NCBI RefSeq assembly: GCF_014206875.1
Contig: NZ_JACIJO010000002.1
Location: 1-64,000, forward strand
Source: Algoriphagus iocasae
GTDB taxonomy: Bacteria > Bacteroidota > Bacteroidia > Cytophagales > Cyclobacteriaceae
Direction: 5' to 3'
DNA: 64,000 nt
The first letter of the stretch is position 1. Every line of letters starts with the position of its first letter. A program made the translations under genes and the position numbers. Under the pieces are notes generated by a model. The model had not been told where the DNA came from, did no database searches, and was given only the letters and a program-made list of their open reading frames with translations. Shown piece by piece: positions 8,993 to 16,728 of this stretch.

Positions 8993-9183
8993 TGTAAAAA
9001 GATTGGGTTGTTTAATTCCGTGTGTTGATTCAATCGTGAAATTCTAGAAATTGTTTAAATGTTCATCTTCGAACAGTTAATTGAACAATTTCATTTTAAG
9101 AGCCTTAATTTAAAACTTTCTCCTAAAAAAATAAGATATAGGCGACAATCTGAAATTTGGCAAGTTAAATAATAATAAAAAAA

Positions 9184-9207
9184 CCGAGTCAGAATTTCTG
9201 AACTCGG
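9184..9207 (-). terminator. Terminator of the adenosine kinase-like gene
   Basis: CCGAG (9184-9188) pairs with CTCGG (9203-9207), with an extendable inner stem (TCAGAA/TTCTGA). On the minus strand it is followed by T7. Confidence 0.85.
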
Positions 9208-9217
9208 CTTTGAAAGC

Positions 9218-10213
9218 TTATGGATTTAGCCTGTTTAAAATCTCTTTGGCTTGATGCCATTCCAGCCTTGGGCCGAATTGACTTACGATTTTTGAGCTAG
9301 CCATGGAAGCCAATTTCCCGCTGGAAGCATAGCTATGGCCATTCGTAATTCCATAGATAAATGCTCCAGCAAACATATCACCTGCACCATTGGTATCCAC
9401 TGCAGTGGTTTCGTAAGGCTCTATATCAATGAAAGTATCTCCATCAAAAATCATCGCTCCATTTTTACCCTGTGTGATCACAAAATGCTTGGCAACTTTC
9501 TTCAGCTCTTCTCTCGCTTCTAGCAAATTATCTTTGCCGGTATAAATCATCGCCTCTTCCTCATTGGCAAAAAGCAGATCTACACTTGCTCCCACAACCT
9601 CAGACATTGGTTCCTTGAAATATTTCACCATCGCTGGATCTGAAAAAGTCAAAGCGACTTTCACACCGTTTTCCTCAGCAATTTTCTTTGCATGCATCAT
9701 CGCTTCTTTCCCATTTTCTGATGTGATCAGATAACCTTCGATGTACAAATATTTAGAGTTAAGAATGGCGGATTCATTCACATCTTTGATGGAATAAGTG
9801 GAAGTAATGCCCAGAAAGGTATTCATTGTTCTTTCCGCATCTTCGGTTACCATTACCAGGCATTTCCCGGTAATACCAGCTTCAAGTTGCTGCTCATTCA
9901 GGTTGTGAGCTACTCCAGCAGCCTTCATATCATTCATGAAAAAATGCCCCATTTCGTCATTTGCCACTTTGCAGGAATAATAAGAGTTCCCTCCAAATTG
10001 ACTAACAGCGATGATGGAATTCGCAGCAGAACCTCCACATTGTTTTTTAGCTTCTTCGGCATTGATGACATTCATTAAGGCATTTTGGCGATCCTCGTCT
10101 ACCAAAGTCATCAATCCTTTTTCTACACCGTTGTCTGTAAAAAACTGATCGTTGACTTTAAACTCTATATCTACCAAGGCATTGCCTATGCCTGTCACGT
10201 CGTACTTTTTCAT
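9218..10213 (-). CDS. Adenosine kinase-like PfkB family sugar kinase
   Basis: A cytosolic PfkB/ribokinase-fold kinase, 331 residues. The first signature appears around KKQCGGSAANSIIAVSQFGG, with the substrate-binding GG and N. The second is DTNGAGDMFAGAF near residue 275, which holds the catalytic Asp and anion hole. Close Bacteroidota relatives are annotated adenosine kinase, with salvage of adenosine to AMP, but the substrate cannot be proven from motifs and other nucleosides or sugars are possible. It stands alone, with its own terminator. Confidence 0.85.
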   Translation of the reverse strand: MKKYDVTGIGNALVDIEFKVNDQFFTDNGVEKGLMTLVDEDRQNALMNVINAEEAKKQCGGSAANSIIAVSQFGGNSYYSCKVANDEMGHFFMNDMKAAGVAHNLNEQQLEAGITGKCLVMVTEDAERTMNTFLGITSTYSIKDVNESAILNSKYLYIEGYLITSENGKEAMMHAKKIAEENGVKVALTFSDPAMVKYFKEPMSEVVGASVDLLFANEEEAMIYTGKDNLLEAREELKKVAKHFVITQGKNGAMIFDGDTFIDIEPYETTAVDTNGAGDMFAGAFIYGITNGHSYASSGKLASMASSKIVSQFGPRLEWHQAKEILNRLNP

Positions 10214-10397
10214 TTTATAATAGTTGGAAAGTTGTAAAGTTTTAAAGTTGTAAAGTTGGTTAGAAAGACATGTTTAACTTCATTATTCGATGTTAGATAT
10301 TCGAAAATTCATTCCTTTGATTTCAATTGGGAAAATCAGGTTCGAGGTTCAAGATAATCTCGTAAATCGTAATTCGTATTTCATCATTTGTACTTCG
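10214..10397. repeat. AT-rich spacer with short direct repeats
   Basis: The 14-mer AAAGTTGTAAAGTT occurs twice, 16 bp apart (10228-10241 and 10244-10257). The rest of the spacer (about 10330-10395) contains degenerate ACGAATTACGATTTACG-like sequence on the minus strand, of a kind that often litters Bacteroidota spacers. No gene or clear promoter was seen. Confidence 0.4.
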
Positions 10398-11561
10398 TTA
10401 ATCAAATATCTTATGTCTTTCAAAAGGTTTTTCCCGATCAAATAAATAGCGATAGGTGTGATGAGTTTTATAGATTTTTGCCAAAAGCTGCTCGCAAACA
10501 CGCATCATCTTTGGGTTAAAATCACCGATCCAGTTCATCTCGATCGTTTTATATTGAAAGTCTGATTTCCCACTCATTTTATCATATTCTACCACCATGG
10601 CAGATTCGACACCTTTGCCCTGATGCTCAGGTACCACACCAAACACCAACCCCAGCATTTTATTAGGTGGAGAAAATGTTTTGTACCAAAGGAATTTCAA
10701 TTTGCCAAGCAAATCCATCTTTCCATTGACATGTTTAAAAAGCTGATTGATTTCAGGTATTTGAATAAACATAGAAACCGGTTCTCCTTTGTAAAACCCG
10801 AAATAAATCAACTTTGGGTCGATGATCGGTTTCATTTTGGCAAACATCATCTGGGCTTCTTTCAATGAAAGCGTTTTTCCCATATGCCTGGACCAAGCTT
10901 TATTATAAGTGGTCATGAAATATTCGGGAGCTTTCTCCTTCAGTTCCTTGCCTTTGATGTAGCGAAATTCATAATCTGGATTTGCAAGAATCACATTCGC
11001 CCTGGCAATGAGTTTCTCATCAAAACCGACATTCTGCACATTTCTGGCGTAAGTGAATTGCTTAAAGTAAATCTGGAACCCATAGTCCTCAAAAAACTTT
11101 TGGTAATACTTAAAGTTCCAAGGCATATTATAATTCGGCTCAGTAAATCCATCCACCAAAAGCCCCCACCATTTGTCACGCTCCCCAAAATTGATCGGCC
11201 CATCCATGGCTTCCATTCCTTCGCTTTCAAGCCATGCCTTTGCAGTATCAAAAAGTAAAAATGCCGCTTCTTGATCATTGATGCACTCAAAAAAACCTAA
11301 GCCACCGGTGGGTTGCTTTTCTTTCATTTTAGGATTGATAAAAGCGGCTATTCGGCCAATTGTCTCCCCTTTATCATTTTCAAGCAACCAGCGTTTTGCT
11401 TTGGCACCGTTTCTAAAAAGTTTGTTGGTTTCTTTATGAAAAAGCCCCTCGATATCTGCGTCAAGTGGCCTGATCCAGTTCTTTTCGTTTTTATATAACC
11501 TGACAGCCATCTCGATAAATTCTTTCTGATGGGCAGGCGTGGTAACTTCGATCAATTGCAT
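10398..11561 (-). CDS. GNAT-like N-acetyltransferase family protein
   Basis: A 387-residue cytosolic protein, conserved in Bacteroidota, with two acyltransferase-like parts. The N-terminal part (about 1-150) reads LIEVTTPAHQKEFIEMAVRL and ETIGRIAAFINP. The C-terminal part has a possible acetyl-CoA loop, VVPEHQGKGVESAMV (about 317-331), matching the Q/RxxGxG/A motif A. Substrate unknown. The large middle region (WWGLLVDGFTEPNYNMPWN) is typical of this uncharacterised group. Single gene with a promoter at 11607-11614. Confidence 0.7.
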   Translation of the reverse strand: MQLIEVTTPAHQKEFIEMAVRLYKNEKNWIRPLDADIEGLFHKETNKLFRNGAKAKRWLLENDKGETIGRIAAFINPKMKEKQPTGGLGFFECINDQEAAFLLFDTAKAWLESEGMEAMDGPINFGERDKWWGLLVDGFTEPNYNMPWNFKYYQKFFEDYGFQIYFKQFTYARNVQNVGFDEKLIARANVILANPDYEFRYIKGKELKEKAPEYFMTTYNKAWSRHMGKTLSLKEAQMMFAKMKPIIDPKLIYFGFYKGEPVSMFIQIPEINQLFKHVNGKMDLLGKLKFLWYKTFSPPNKMLGLVFGVVPEHQGKGVESAMVVEYDKMSGKSDFQYKTIEMNWIGDFNPKMMRVCEQLLAKIYKTHHTYRYLFDREKPFERHKIFD

Positions 11562-11606
11562 TCGGGTGATTTTAGAATGCTAAATTAGGCAGATCGGGTG
11601 AAAGGG

Positions 11607-11614
11607 CAAAAATA
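11607..11614 (-). promoter_or_regulatory. Probable -7 element of the GNAT-like gene
   Basis: TATTTTTG on the minus strand, about 45 bp before the start codon. A TCTG sits near the expected -33 position. Confidence 0.45.
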
Positions 11615-11653
11615 GAATGAATGTGATCAATCACAGAAAATTTAAAACGGAAA

Positions 11654-12952
11654 TTAGTTACCAATTCTATATTGGTTAAAGGGATAGAATTTCTCGTAAG
11701 CAGACCCCAAAGCATCATGATTAGTAGCTGGGTTTAATCGATAGTAATTAGGTGTCCCCACACCATTTAAATCATGACCAGATTGAGGCTTTTCTTTGTA
11801 TTCTATTTCATCAATCACTTCTCCCTGAAAATTGTAAAACTTCCAGACTCCGACCCTTTTGGTTCCAAGCAATTTCCCTGAAGATGCAAGACGGTTTGAG
11901 TTGGGAAAATAATAAGACCAGTTTCCGTTATTCTCCCCTTTTAAAACCTTTCCCTTAGCCAAGACAAATCCCTGATCGTCAAAAATTATGCGTTGGCCAT
12001 TTCCTTTTTTCAAAATTTGCTGATTTTTTAATTGATCTGCATTTTGAACCTCTATCACTGAAGCCAACTTTCCTTCTAGGTAATTTTCAGTTTGGACATG
12101 ATTCCCTTTTTCGTCGATTACCAACCAATCACCTTCTTTTAACCCATTATGATAGTTCCCTTGACGGGAATATCCAGGCAAAATCTCAAAAATTTCTTGC
12201 CATTCACCGGAGCGAATACCTCCCAAATAATTTCCTTTAAGCTTAGTTTTTCTATCAGAGTTAATACTGATCCACTCGCCCTCGGGAAATCCATTTTTGA
12301 ACATCCCTTTTTCTTTTAAATCTCCATCAGTAAAATAAGCTTCATATAATCCATCGATTTCACCTTTAGAATAAGACAACTTGAATTCCAAATTGCCATC
12401 GGGATAATAATAAAGTGCACTTCCATTAGCCAATCCATCCTTGTATGCTATGGTTGATTTTATCTGACCAGATTCAAAATATTCCTGCCATTCTTCAACC
12501 TTTTTACCGTCTTCATATTGACCGGAGTACTTTTTCTCCCCATTTTCAAAAAACTCTTTAAAATCGCCATCCAACTTACCATTTTCAAGAGTAGCAAGGG
12601 TTTTAATGCTTCCAGTTGGGTAATTTTCCTGAAAGATCCCATTAGGCAAATCTTCTGAAAAATAGATAATATAAACAGGTAGCTCCTGATTAAAAAGTCT
12701 TTTAAAGGTTTCAGGGTCTACCGCCTCAAAAGTGGATTGATTGGAATGATCAGGATTGATTTTAGAATAAACTCGCCATTCGCCGGATTTCTTCCCATTC
12801 TCAATATTCCCTACTCCAACAAGATCCGAATTTCCAAAATAATAATAGTTCAGCTCAATTTCCGTATTCAAGAAAAAGCTAAATAAAAGAGTAAATGCTA
12901 AGGCTAACATGGGAAATTTCTTTTGTAATAAAAAAAAAAAACAATTTAACAT
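11654..12952 (-). CDS. YwqK/MORN-repeat protein
   Basis: A predicted exported protein made of tandem MORN-variant (YwqK-like) repeats of about 22 residues, for example GDFKEFFENGEKKYSGQYED and GLYEAYFTDGDLKEKGMFKNG. Such proteins are often labelled YwqK antitoxin, but that function is not established and no toxin gene is adjacent. The N-terminus has a hydrophobic export signal after KK. The start at 12952 reads through a run of twelve A/T pairs (12930-12941), and a second ATG at 12910 (MLALAFTLLFSFFLNTE) avoids it. Which is used is unclear. Confidence 0.75.
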   Translation of the reverse strand: MLNCFFFLLQKKFPMLALAFTLLFSFFLNTEIELNYYYFGNSDLVGVGNIENGKKSGEWRVYSKINPDHSNQSTFEAVDPETFKRLFNQELPVYIIYFSEDLPNGIFQENYPTGSIKTLATLENGKLDGDFKEFFENGEKKYSGQYEDGKKVEEWQEYFESGQIKSTIAYKDGLANGSALYYYPDGNLEFKLSYSKGEIDGLYEAYFTDGDLKEKGMFKNGFPEGEWISINSDRKTKLKGNYLGGIRSGEWQEIFEILPGYSRQGNYHNGLKEGDWLVIDEKGNHVQTENYLEGKLASVIEVQNADQLKNQQILKKGNGQRIIFDDQGFVLAKGKVLKGENNGNWSYYFPNSNRLASSGKLLGTKRVGVWKFYNFQGEVIDEIEYKEKPQSGHDLNGVGTPNYYRLNPATNHDALGSAYEKFYPFNQYRIGN

Positions 12953-13070
12953 TAATCAACGACATCCTTAAAAGAAGGTTTATCTTTCTGTCAATCAAAC
13001 TATTGCTTTTTTTTCGCCAGCAAATACCATCTATATCCCCCAAAAAATAAAAGCTGGTTTACTGAGTTAT

Positions 13071-13127
13071 CCTGCTTCTCCAGAAGCAGGACTTATTATA
13101 GTTGTGCTGCTTCTGGAGAAGCAGCAC
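13071..13127. repeat. REP-like palindrome pair A
   Basis: Two palindromes in opposite orientation, 13 bp apart. 13071-13090 has 9-bp arms around CC (CCTGCTTCT-CC-AGAAGCAGG). 13104-13127 has 11-bp arms around GG. The shared core is CTGCTTCT/AGAAGCAG. Located just downstream of the small membrane protein gene. Confidence 0.8.
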
Positions 13128-13137
13128 TAAAAAGAAC

Positions 13138-13332
13138 CTAAAACCAAATCCAAATGATCAAATCTCTCATAACCATAATTGCACCCACCATTAACAAAGC
13201 GTAAACAAAAGCATTTCTCCTAAATTTGCGATTGAAATTAAACTTGTGAAAGCCCACTTTATCTGGAAGAATTATCTTTCGGTATAAATAAACTCCCAAT
13301 CCAAACATAATTAAACCGACTAAAATCAACAT
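13138..13332 (-). CDS. Small two-helix membrane protein, function unknown
   Basis: A 64-residue protein starting MLILVGLIMFGLGVYLYRK. It has two predicted transmembrane helices (about 1-17 and 43-62) separated by a basic loop (FHKFNFNRKFRRN). The frame stays open upstream to 13446, but that extension runs through repeat pair B and the transposase remnant, so ATG at 13332 is preferred. It lies between repeat pairs A and B. No family was recognised. Confidence 0.5.
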   Translation of the reverse strand: MLILVGLIMFGLGVYLYRKIILPDKVGFHKFNFNRKFRRNAFVYALLMVGAIMVMRDLIIWIWF

Positions 13333-13350
13333 CTTATCATGTTTTTTAAT

Positions 13351-13408
13351 GCTACTTCTGGAGAAGTTGCATAGCACTCTACAGTTGACCTGCTTCTCCA
13401 GAAGCAGG
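13351..13408. repeat. REP-like palindrome pair B
   Basis: 13351-13370 (GG centre, imperfect arms GCTACTTCT/AGAAGTTGC) and 13389-13408 (CC centre, identical to the first copy of pair A), 18 bp apart and in opposite orientation. The pair lies 11 bp beyond the stop of the transposase remnant. Confidence 0.8.
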
Positions 13409-13418
13409 ACCCAAAGAA

Positions 13419-13689
13419 CTAATACAATTCTACTTTTACCAAACATTTTCTACCTGCATAATCTCTCGCAGAGCTAAACAAATATTCTTCAGGCTCTTCT
13501 ACAATCAATGCCTCAGCAGGATTTTGATGTATATAATGAAGCTTCTGTTCAAAGAAATGATTTGATTCAATTGAAACAGCATGCAAACCATCAAAACAGA
13601 ACTTATAGGTGGTTATTCTACTTTGATTTTTCCCTGAATACCTTCAAAATCCATGATGCACGGGATTCAACAGATTTGTCAGACCTGAA
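13419..13689 (-). pseudogene. Decayed REP-associated tyrosine transposase (RAYT/Y1_Tnp) C-terminus
   Basis: Minus-strand translation shows the C-terminal part of an IS200-like REP-associated transposase in two frames. 13689-13621 reads SVESRASWILKVFREKSK before a stop. From about 13638 to 13419 a second frame reads DGLHAVSIESNHFFEQKLHY, then IHQNPAEALIVEEPEEYLF and SSARDYAGRKCL. The second part matches the YIHxNPVxAG...EDYxYSSARDY tail that characterises this family. The HUH/tyrosine catalytic N-terminal domain is absent, and the remnant has a frameshift, so it is inactive. It is surrounded by palindromes of the type these enzymes recognise. Confidence 0.85.
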
Positions 13690-13743
13690 TTAAAAAGTTA
13701 ATTTAGAAATAAATTGAACCCACTATAAATTATTCGATACCTA

Positions 13744-14463
13744 ATGAAGAAAATCTTCCCATTACTTTTTTTTCTCTGTACTCTCAGTTCTATTTCATTT
13801 TCACAGGGGCTTTCCGAAATTCAACTTTCTGCAGGCTGGAATTCAACAAGGCCAAGAATCAACTCAAATGCCCAATTTATTCTCCCCGACGATAAGGTGG
13901 TGATTATGGATTTGGATCATAATTCAGGAGAATCATTTAATTATGGCATACTTCTGAGTTGGCAAATTAAAGAAGACAAACCTTGGTCTGTCAAAACAGG
14001 TTTATTCTGGACAAATATGAATTTCAGCATTTGGTCGAATTACCTTGATAATAACACCGGTTATTTCTTGAATTTCAAAAATAATATTCGCCAAATTGAT
14101 CTACCTATTTTATTGGGTTACAAAAAAACGATATCAAGCTTTGAAATTGGATTTGATTTTGGAATCATAAAAACTATCTGGCTTGACTCTGAAGTAAATC
14201 TAAACACAACTTACCAAGCTCCCAGCTCAAATCCTGAATTTAAACAAATAACTGAGAACTCCGATGGATTTGTACCATTTGGGAAAAAGTACAGTTTTTT
14301 TGTTTCTCCTTTACTCCAATTGAATTTCTCCCGAGCTTCCGGGATATCCCTTCAACCCTTTTATAGATTCCAAGTCGGTTCAAAAAGGAGCCTTTTATAC
14401 AGAACTCACACAGGATCCATCAAACAATTTGGACTCAACTTAGGATACAATATAAAATTTTGA
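13744..14463 (+). CDS. Predicted outer-membrane beta-barrel protein
   Basis: A 239-residue protein with signal peptide MKKIFPLLFFLCTLSSISFSQ and alternating aromatic/polar strands (SVKTGLFWTNMNFSIW, FEIGFDFGIIKTIW), ending NLGYNIKF with a terminal Phe as in outer-membrane barrels. It resembles PorT-like Bacteroidota barrel proteins. Role unknown. It sits between repeat pairs B and C, and no consensus promoter was found. Confidence 0.75.
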   Translation: MKKIFPLLFFLCTLSSISFSQGLSEIQLSAGWNSTRPRINSNAQFILPDDKVVIMDLDHNSGESFNYGILLSWQIKEDKPWSVKTGLFWTNMNFSIWSNYLDNNTGYFLNFKNNIRQIDLPILLGYKKTISSFEIGFDFGIIKTIWLDSEVNLNTTYQAPSSNPEFKQITENSDGFVPFGKKYSFFVSPLLQLNFSRASGISLQPFYRFQVGSKRSLLYRTHTGSIKQFGLNLGYNIKF

Positions 14464-14508
14464 GAAATCTAAAATTCAATAAGGAGTTAGCTTCTTTTCT
14501 CAGATATT

Positions 14509-14570
14509 CTACTTCTCCAGAAGCAGTTCTAATTTTACATTTTTCAGTGCAGCTTTCGAAAAAGCAGCAC
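14509..14570. repeat. REP-like palindrome pair C (degenerate)
   Basis: 14509-14526 (CTACTTCT-CC-AGAAGCAG) and 14547-14570 (GTGCAGCTTTCGAAAAAGCAGCAC, imperfect), 20 bp apart, between two convergent genes. They may act as a transcription terminator there. Less conserved than pairs A and B. Confidence 0.65.
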
Positions 14571-14580
14571 AACCAACATA

Positions 14581-15894
14581 TTATTCCATCACCTCTCCAT
14601 ACAGATCAAACTCTGTTGCATCAGTGACTTTTACATTTACAAAATCACCCACTCGGCAGTAGTATTTCGAAGCATCAATCAATACTTCATTATCCACTTC
14701 TACTGAATCGTATTCTGTTCGACCTACGAAATGGCCTCCTTCTTTTTTATCAATTAAAACTTTGAACGTCTTACCAATTTTCTCCTGATTCAATTCAAAG
14801 GAAATCTGCTCCTGAATTTCCATCAGGTTATTAGCTCTCTCCTGCTTTACTTCCTGAGGAATGTTGTCTTCCATCGAGAAAGCATGGGTATTTTCCTCAT
14901 GAGAATAGGTAAATACGCCCAAACGCTCAAACTTCATTCGCTCTACAAAGTCCACCATTTCCTGGTATTCTTTCTCTCCTTCTCCCGGGTGACCAGCTAT
15001 TAATGTGGTACGAATCGCAATGTCAGGTAAAATGTCTCGGATGCTGTGAATCAAATCTTCTTGTTTCTGGCGAGTCGTTCCACGGCGCATCGCTTTCAGC
15101 ACATCCGTCGAACCATGCTGCAAAGGAATATCCAAGTAATTACAGATATTCTCCCGGTCCTTCATCACCTCGATCACATCCATCGGAAAACCTGTTGGAT
15201 AGGCATAATGAAGACGAATCCAGTCGATGCCATTCACGTCAGATAGCCTACGCATCAATTCTGCAAGATTCCTCTTTTTATAAATATCCAATCCATAGTA
15301 AGTGGAATCCTGAGCGATCAAAAGCAACTCCTTCGTGCCGCCTGCAGCTTTGTGTTCTGCTTCTTTCACCAATTCTTCTATTGGTCGGGAAATATGTCCT
15401 CCACGCATCAATGGAATCGCACAAAAAGAACAAGGTCGATCACAACCTTCAGAAATTTTCATGTAAGCATAATGAGAAGAGTGCGTCAACAAACGCTCTC
15501 CAACCAATTCATGCTTGTAATCAGCCTTGAATTTCTTCAAAATAGCCGGCAAATCACGTGTCCCAAAAAATGCATCAACCTGAGGGATTTCCTTTTCCAG
15601 ATCGTCTTTGTAGCGTTGAGAAAGACAACCAGTCACATAGACTTTATCCACCAACCCCTGCTCTTTGGCATCGACATACTGCAAAATTGTGTCAATAGAC
15701 TCTTGCTTTGCATTATCGATAAAACCGCAAGTATTGATGATAATGATGTTATTATCATCCGCACCAGACTCATGGCTGGCATTGATACCATTTCCTTTAA
15801 GCTGGGTGAGAAGCACTTCCGAATCTACGAGATTCTTGGAGCAACCCATGGTGATAATATTGACCTTGTCTTTCTTTAACGTTCTTGCTTTCAC
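14581..15894 (-). CDS. rimO: Ribosomal protein S12 methylthiotransferase RimO
   Basis: A radical-SAM methylthiotransferase that adds a methylthio group to the conserved Asp of ribosomal protein S12. The N-terminal UPF0004 domain has cluster cysteines C18, C56 and C90 (MGCSKNLVDSE, NTCGF, TGCLSQ). The radical SAM motif CxxxCxxC lies at 151-158 (EGCDRPCSFCAIPLMRG). A C-terminal TRAM domain covers about 370-437. At 437 residues and with MGCSKNLVDSE it fits RimO rather than MiaB. It has its own promoter at 15918-15925 and converges on repeat pair C. Confidence 0.95.
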   Translation of the reverse strand: MKARTLKKDKVNIITMGCSKNLVDSEVLLTQLKGNGINASHESGADDNNIIIINTCGFIDNAKQESIDTILQYVDAKEQGLVDKVYVTGCLSQRYKDDLEKEIPQVDAFFGTRDLPAILKKFKADYKHELVGERLLTHSSHYAYMKISEGCDRPCSFCAIPLMRGGHISRPIEELVKEAEHKAAGGTKELLLIAQDSTYYGLDIYKKRNLAELMRRLSDVNGIDWIRLHYAYPTGFPMDVIEVMKDRENICNYLDIPLQHGSTDVLKAMRRGTTRQKQEDLIHSIRDILPDIAIRTTLIAGHPGEGEKEYQEMVDFVERMKFERLGVFTYSHEENTHAFSMEDNIPQEVKQERANNLMEIQEQISFELNQEKIGKTFKVLIDKKEGGHFVGRTEYDSVEVDNEVLIDASKYYCRVGDFVNVKVTDATEFDLYGEVME

Positions 15895-15917
15895 GGAATT
15901 CCTGCTTTTTAAGGCTG

Positions 15918-15925
15918 CAAAGGTA
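15918..15925 (-). promoter_or_regulatory. -7 element of the rimO promoter
   Basis: TACCTTTG on the minus strand, 24 bp before the rimO ATG. No TTTG is seen at the expected -33 position. Confidence 0.6.
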
Positions 15926-16040
15926 GGGAAAAAAGTAGGTTCCTAATTTTTTGAAATTAAAAATTAGAAATTCAAAAATAAAATCATGAGGTTGACCATG
16001 AATCCCCTTCAAAATGAGATTATCATGAATTTATTTTTTC

Positions 16041-16062
16041 ACCGCAAAGCCACAAAGCACTC
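16041..16062. repeat. Left inverted repeat flanking the GxxExxY gene
   Basis: ACCGCAAAGCCACAAAG, inverted relative to the sequence at 16654-16670 (reverse complement ACCGCAAAGTCGCAAGG). 14 of 17 positions agree. The spacer between rimO and this gene (15895-16239) otherwise holds only the rimO promoter and the hairpin at 16142-16223. Confidence 0.65.
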
Positions 16063-16141
16063 AAAGAAAAACGCCAAGGATTTTTTAAATAATTTCTAGA
16101 AACTTTTCCTATAAACTAAAGAGCTTATAAACAATTTAAAC

Positions 16142-16223
16142 GAAACTAATAAATCGCAATTTCCCCTTAATAGTCTCCGAAATTCTGTTTTATAAATAGA
16201 CTATTAGAAGTATATTTAGTTTC
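16142..16223. repeat. Nested inverted repeats upstream of the GxxExxY gene
   Basis: Inner perfect 9-bp arms TAATAGTCT (16168-16176) and AGACTATTA (16198-16206), enclosed by GAAACTAA (16142-16149) and TTAGTTTC (16216-16223). The structure ends 16 bp before the ATG. It could be an operator, a leader hairpin or part of a mobile element. Confidence 0.6.
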
Positions 16224-16239
16224 ACTATTTTTTTATCAA

Positions 16240-16617
16240 ATGACTGAAAATGAAATTTCATCAATCATAATAGGTTCAGCGATTGAAGTTCATAAACAAC
16301 TTGGTCCCGGTCTTTTAGAAAGTAGTTATGAAATATGTTTAGCTTATGAGTTAAGGCTACGCGGTCTTGAGGTAGAAACACAGATAGCACTTCCTGTGAT
16401 TTATAAAGACCTTAACCTAGAAGCTGGACATAGAATAGATATACTTGTTAATAAAAAAGTGATAATTGAAATCAAATCCGTTGATGGATTTTTAGACATC
16501 CATTTAGCGCAAATCCTCACTTATTTAAAGCTTTCAGATTTAAGGCTTGGATTATTATTAAACTTTAATGTTCCAAAAATGACTGATGGCCTAAAAAGAG
16601 TTGTCAATAAATTATAG
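16240..16617 (+). CDS. GxxExxY family protein (PDDEXK-like)
   Basis: A 125-residue protein with the family signature GLLESSY (24-30) in [17 protein letters not shown]. The nuclease-fold core follows with [20 protein letters not shown], which supplies D and ExK as in PDDEXK enzymes. Members are widespread in Bacteroidota, often as isolated genes. Nuclease activity is suspected but not proven. The gene is bracketed by inverted repeats (16041-16062, 16650-16670), has a hairpin before it, and stands alone. All suggest a small mobile or selfish unit. Confidence 0.9.
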   Translation: MTENEISSIIIGSAIEVHKQLGPGLLESSYEICLAYELRLRGLEVETQIALPVIYKDLNLEAGHRIDILVNKKVIIEIKSVDGFLDIHLAQILTYLKLSDLRLGLLLNFNVPKMTDGLKRVVNKL

Positions 16618-16649
16618 AATCAAATCAATAAGTTTGCGATACTCCTCTG

Positions 16650-16670
16650 CGCCCCTTGCGACTTTGCGGT
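16650..16670. repeat. Right inverted repeat flanking the GxxExxY gene
   Basis: Reverse complement begins ACCGCAAAGTCGCAAGG, matching the left end at 16041. It lies 33 bp after the gene's stop codon. Confidence 0.65.
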
Positions 16671-16728
16671 AAAGAATCCATCCCTTTACCTAAGTGACAA
16701 AACCAATTATTTTAAGATCTTAAATTCA

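Noticed and set aside
10228-10257. Duplicated AAAGTTGTAAAGTT as a possible CRISPR or iteron array
   Set aside because: Only two copies with a 2-bp gap and no spacer structure or neighbouring cas/rep gene.
11654-12952. YwqK label as antitoxin of a toxin-antitoxin pair
   Set aside because: No toxin-like gene is adjacent; the label comes from a family name, and the visible content is only MORN-type repeats.
13333-13446. N-terminal extension of the small membrane protein
   Set aside because: The extension is encoded by repeat pair B and the tail of the transposase remnant, so the start at 13332 was used.
15352-15879. Long open frame on the plus strand opposite rimO
   Set aside because: It lies wholly antisense to rimO, whose cysteine motifs and domains are intact; the plus-strand peptide has no family resemblance.
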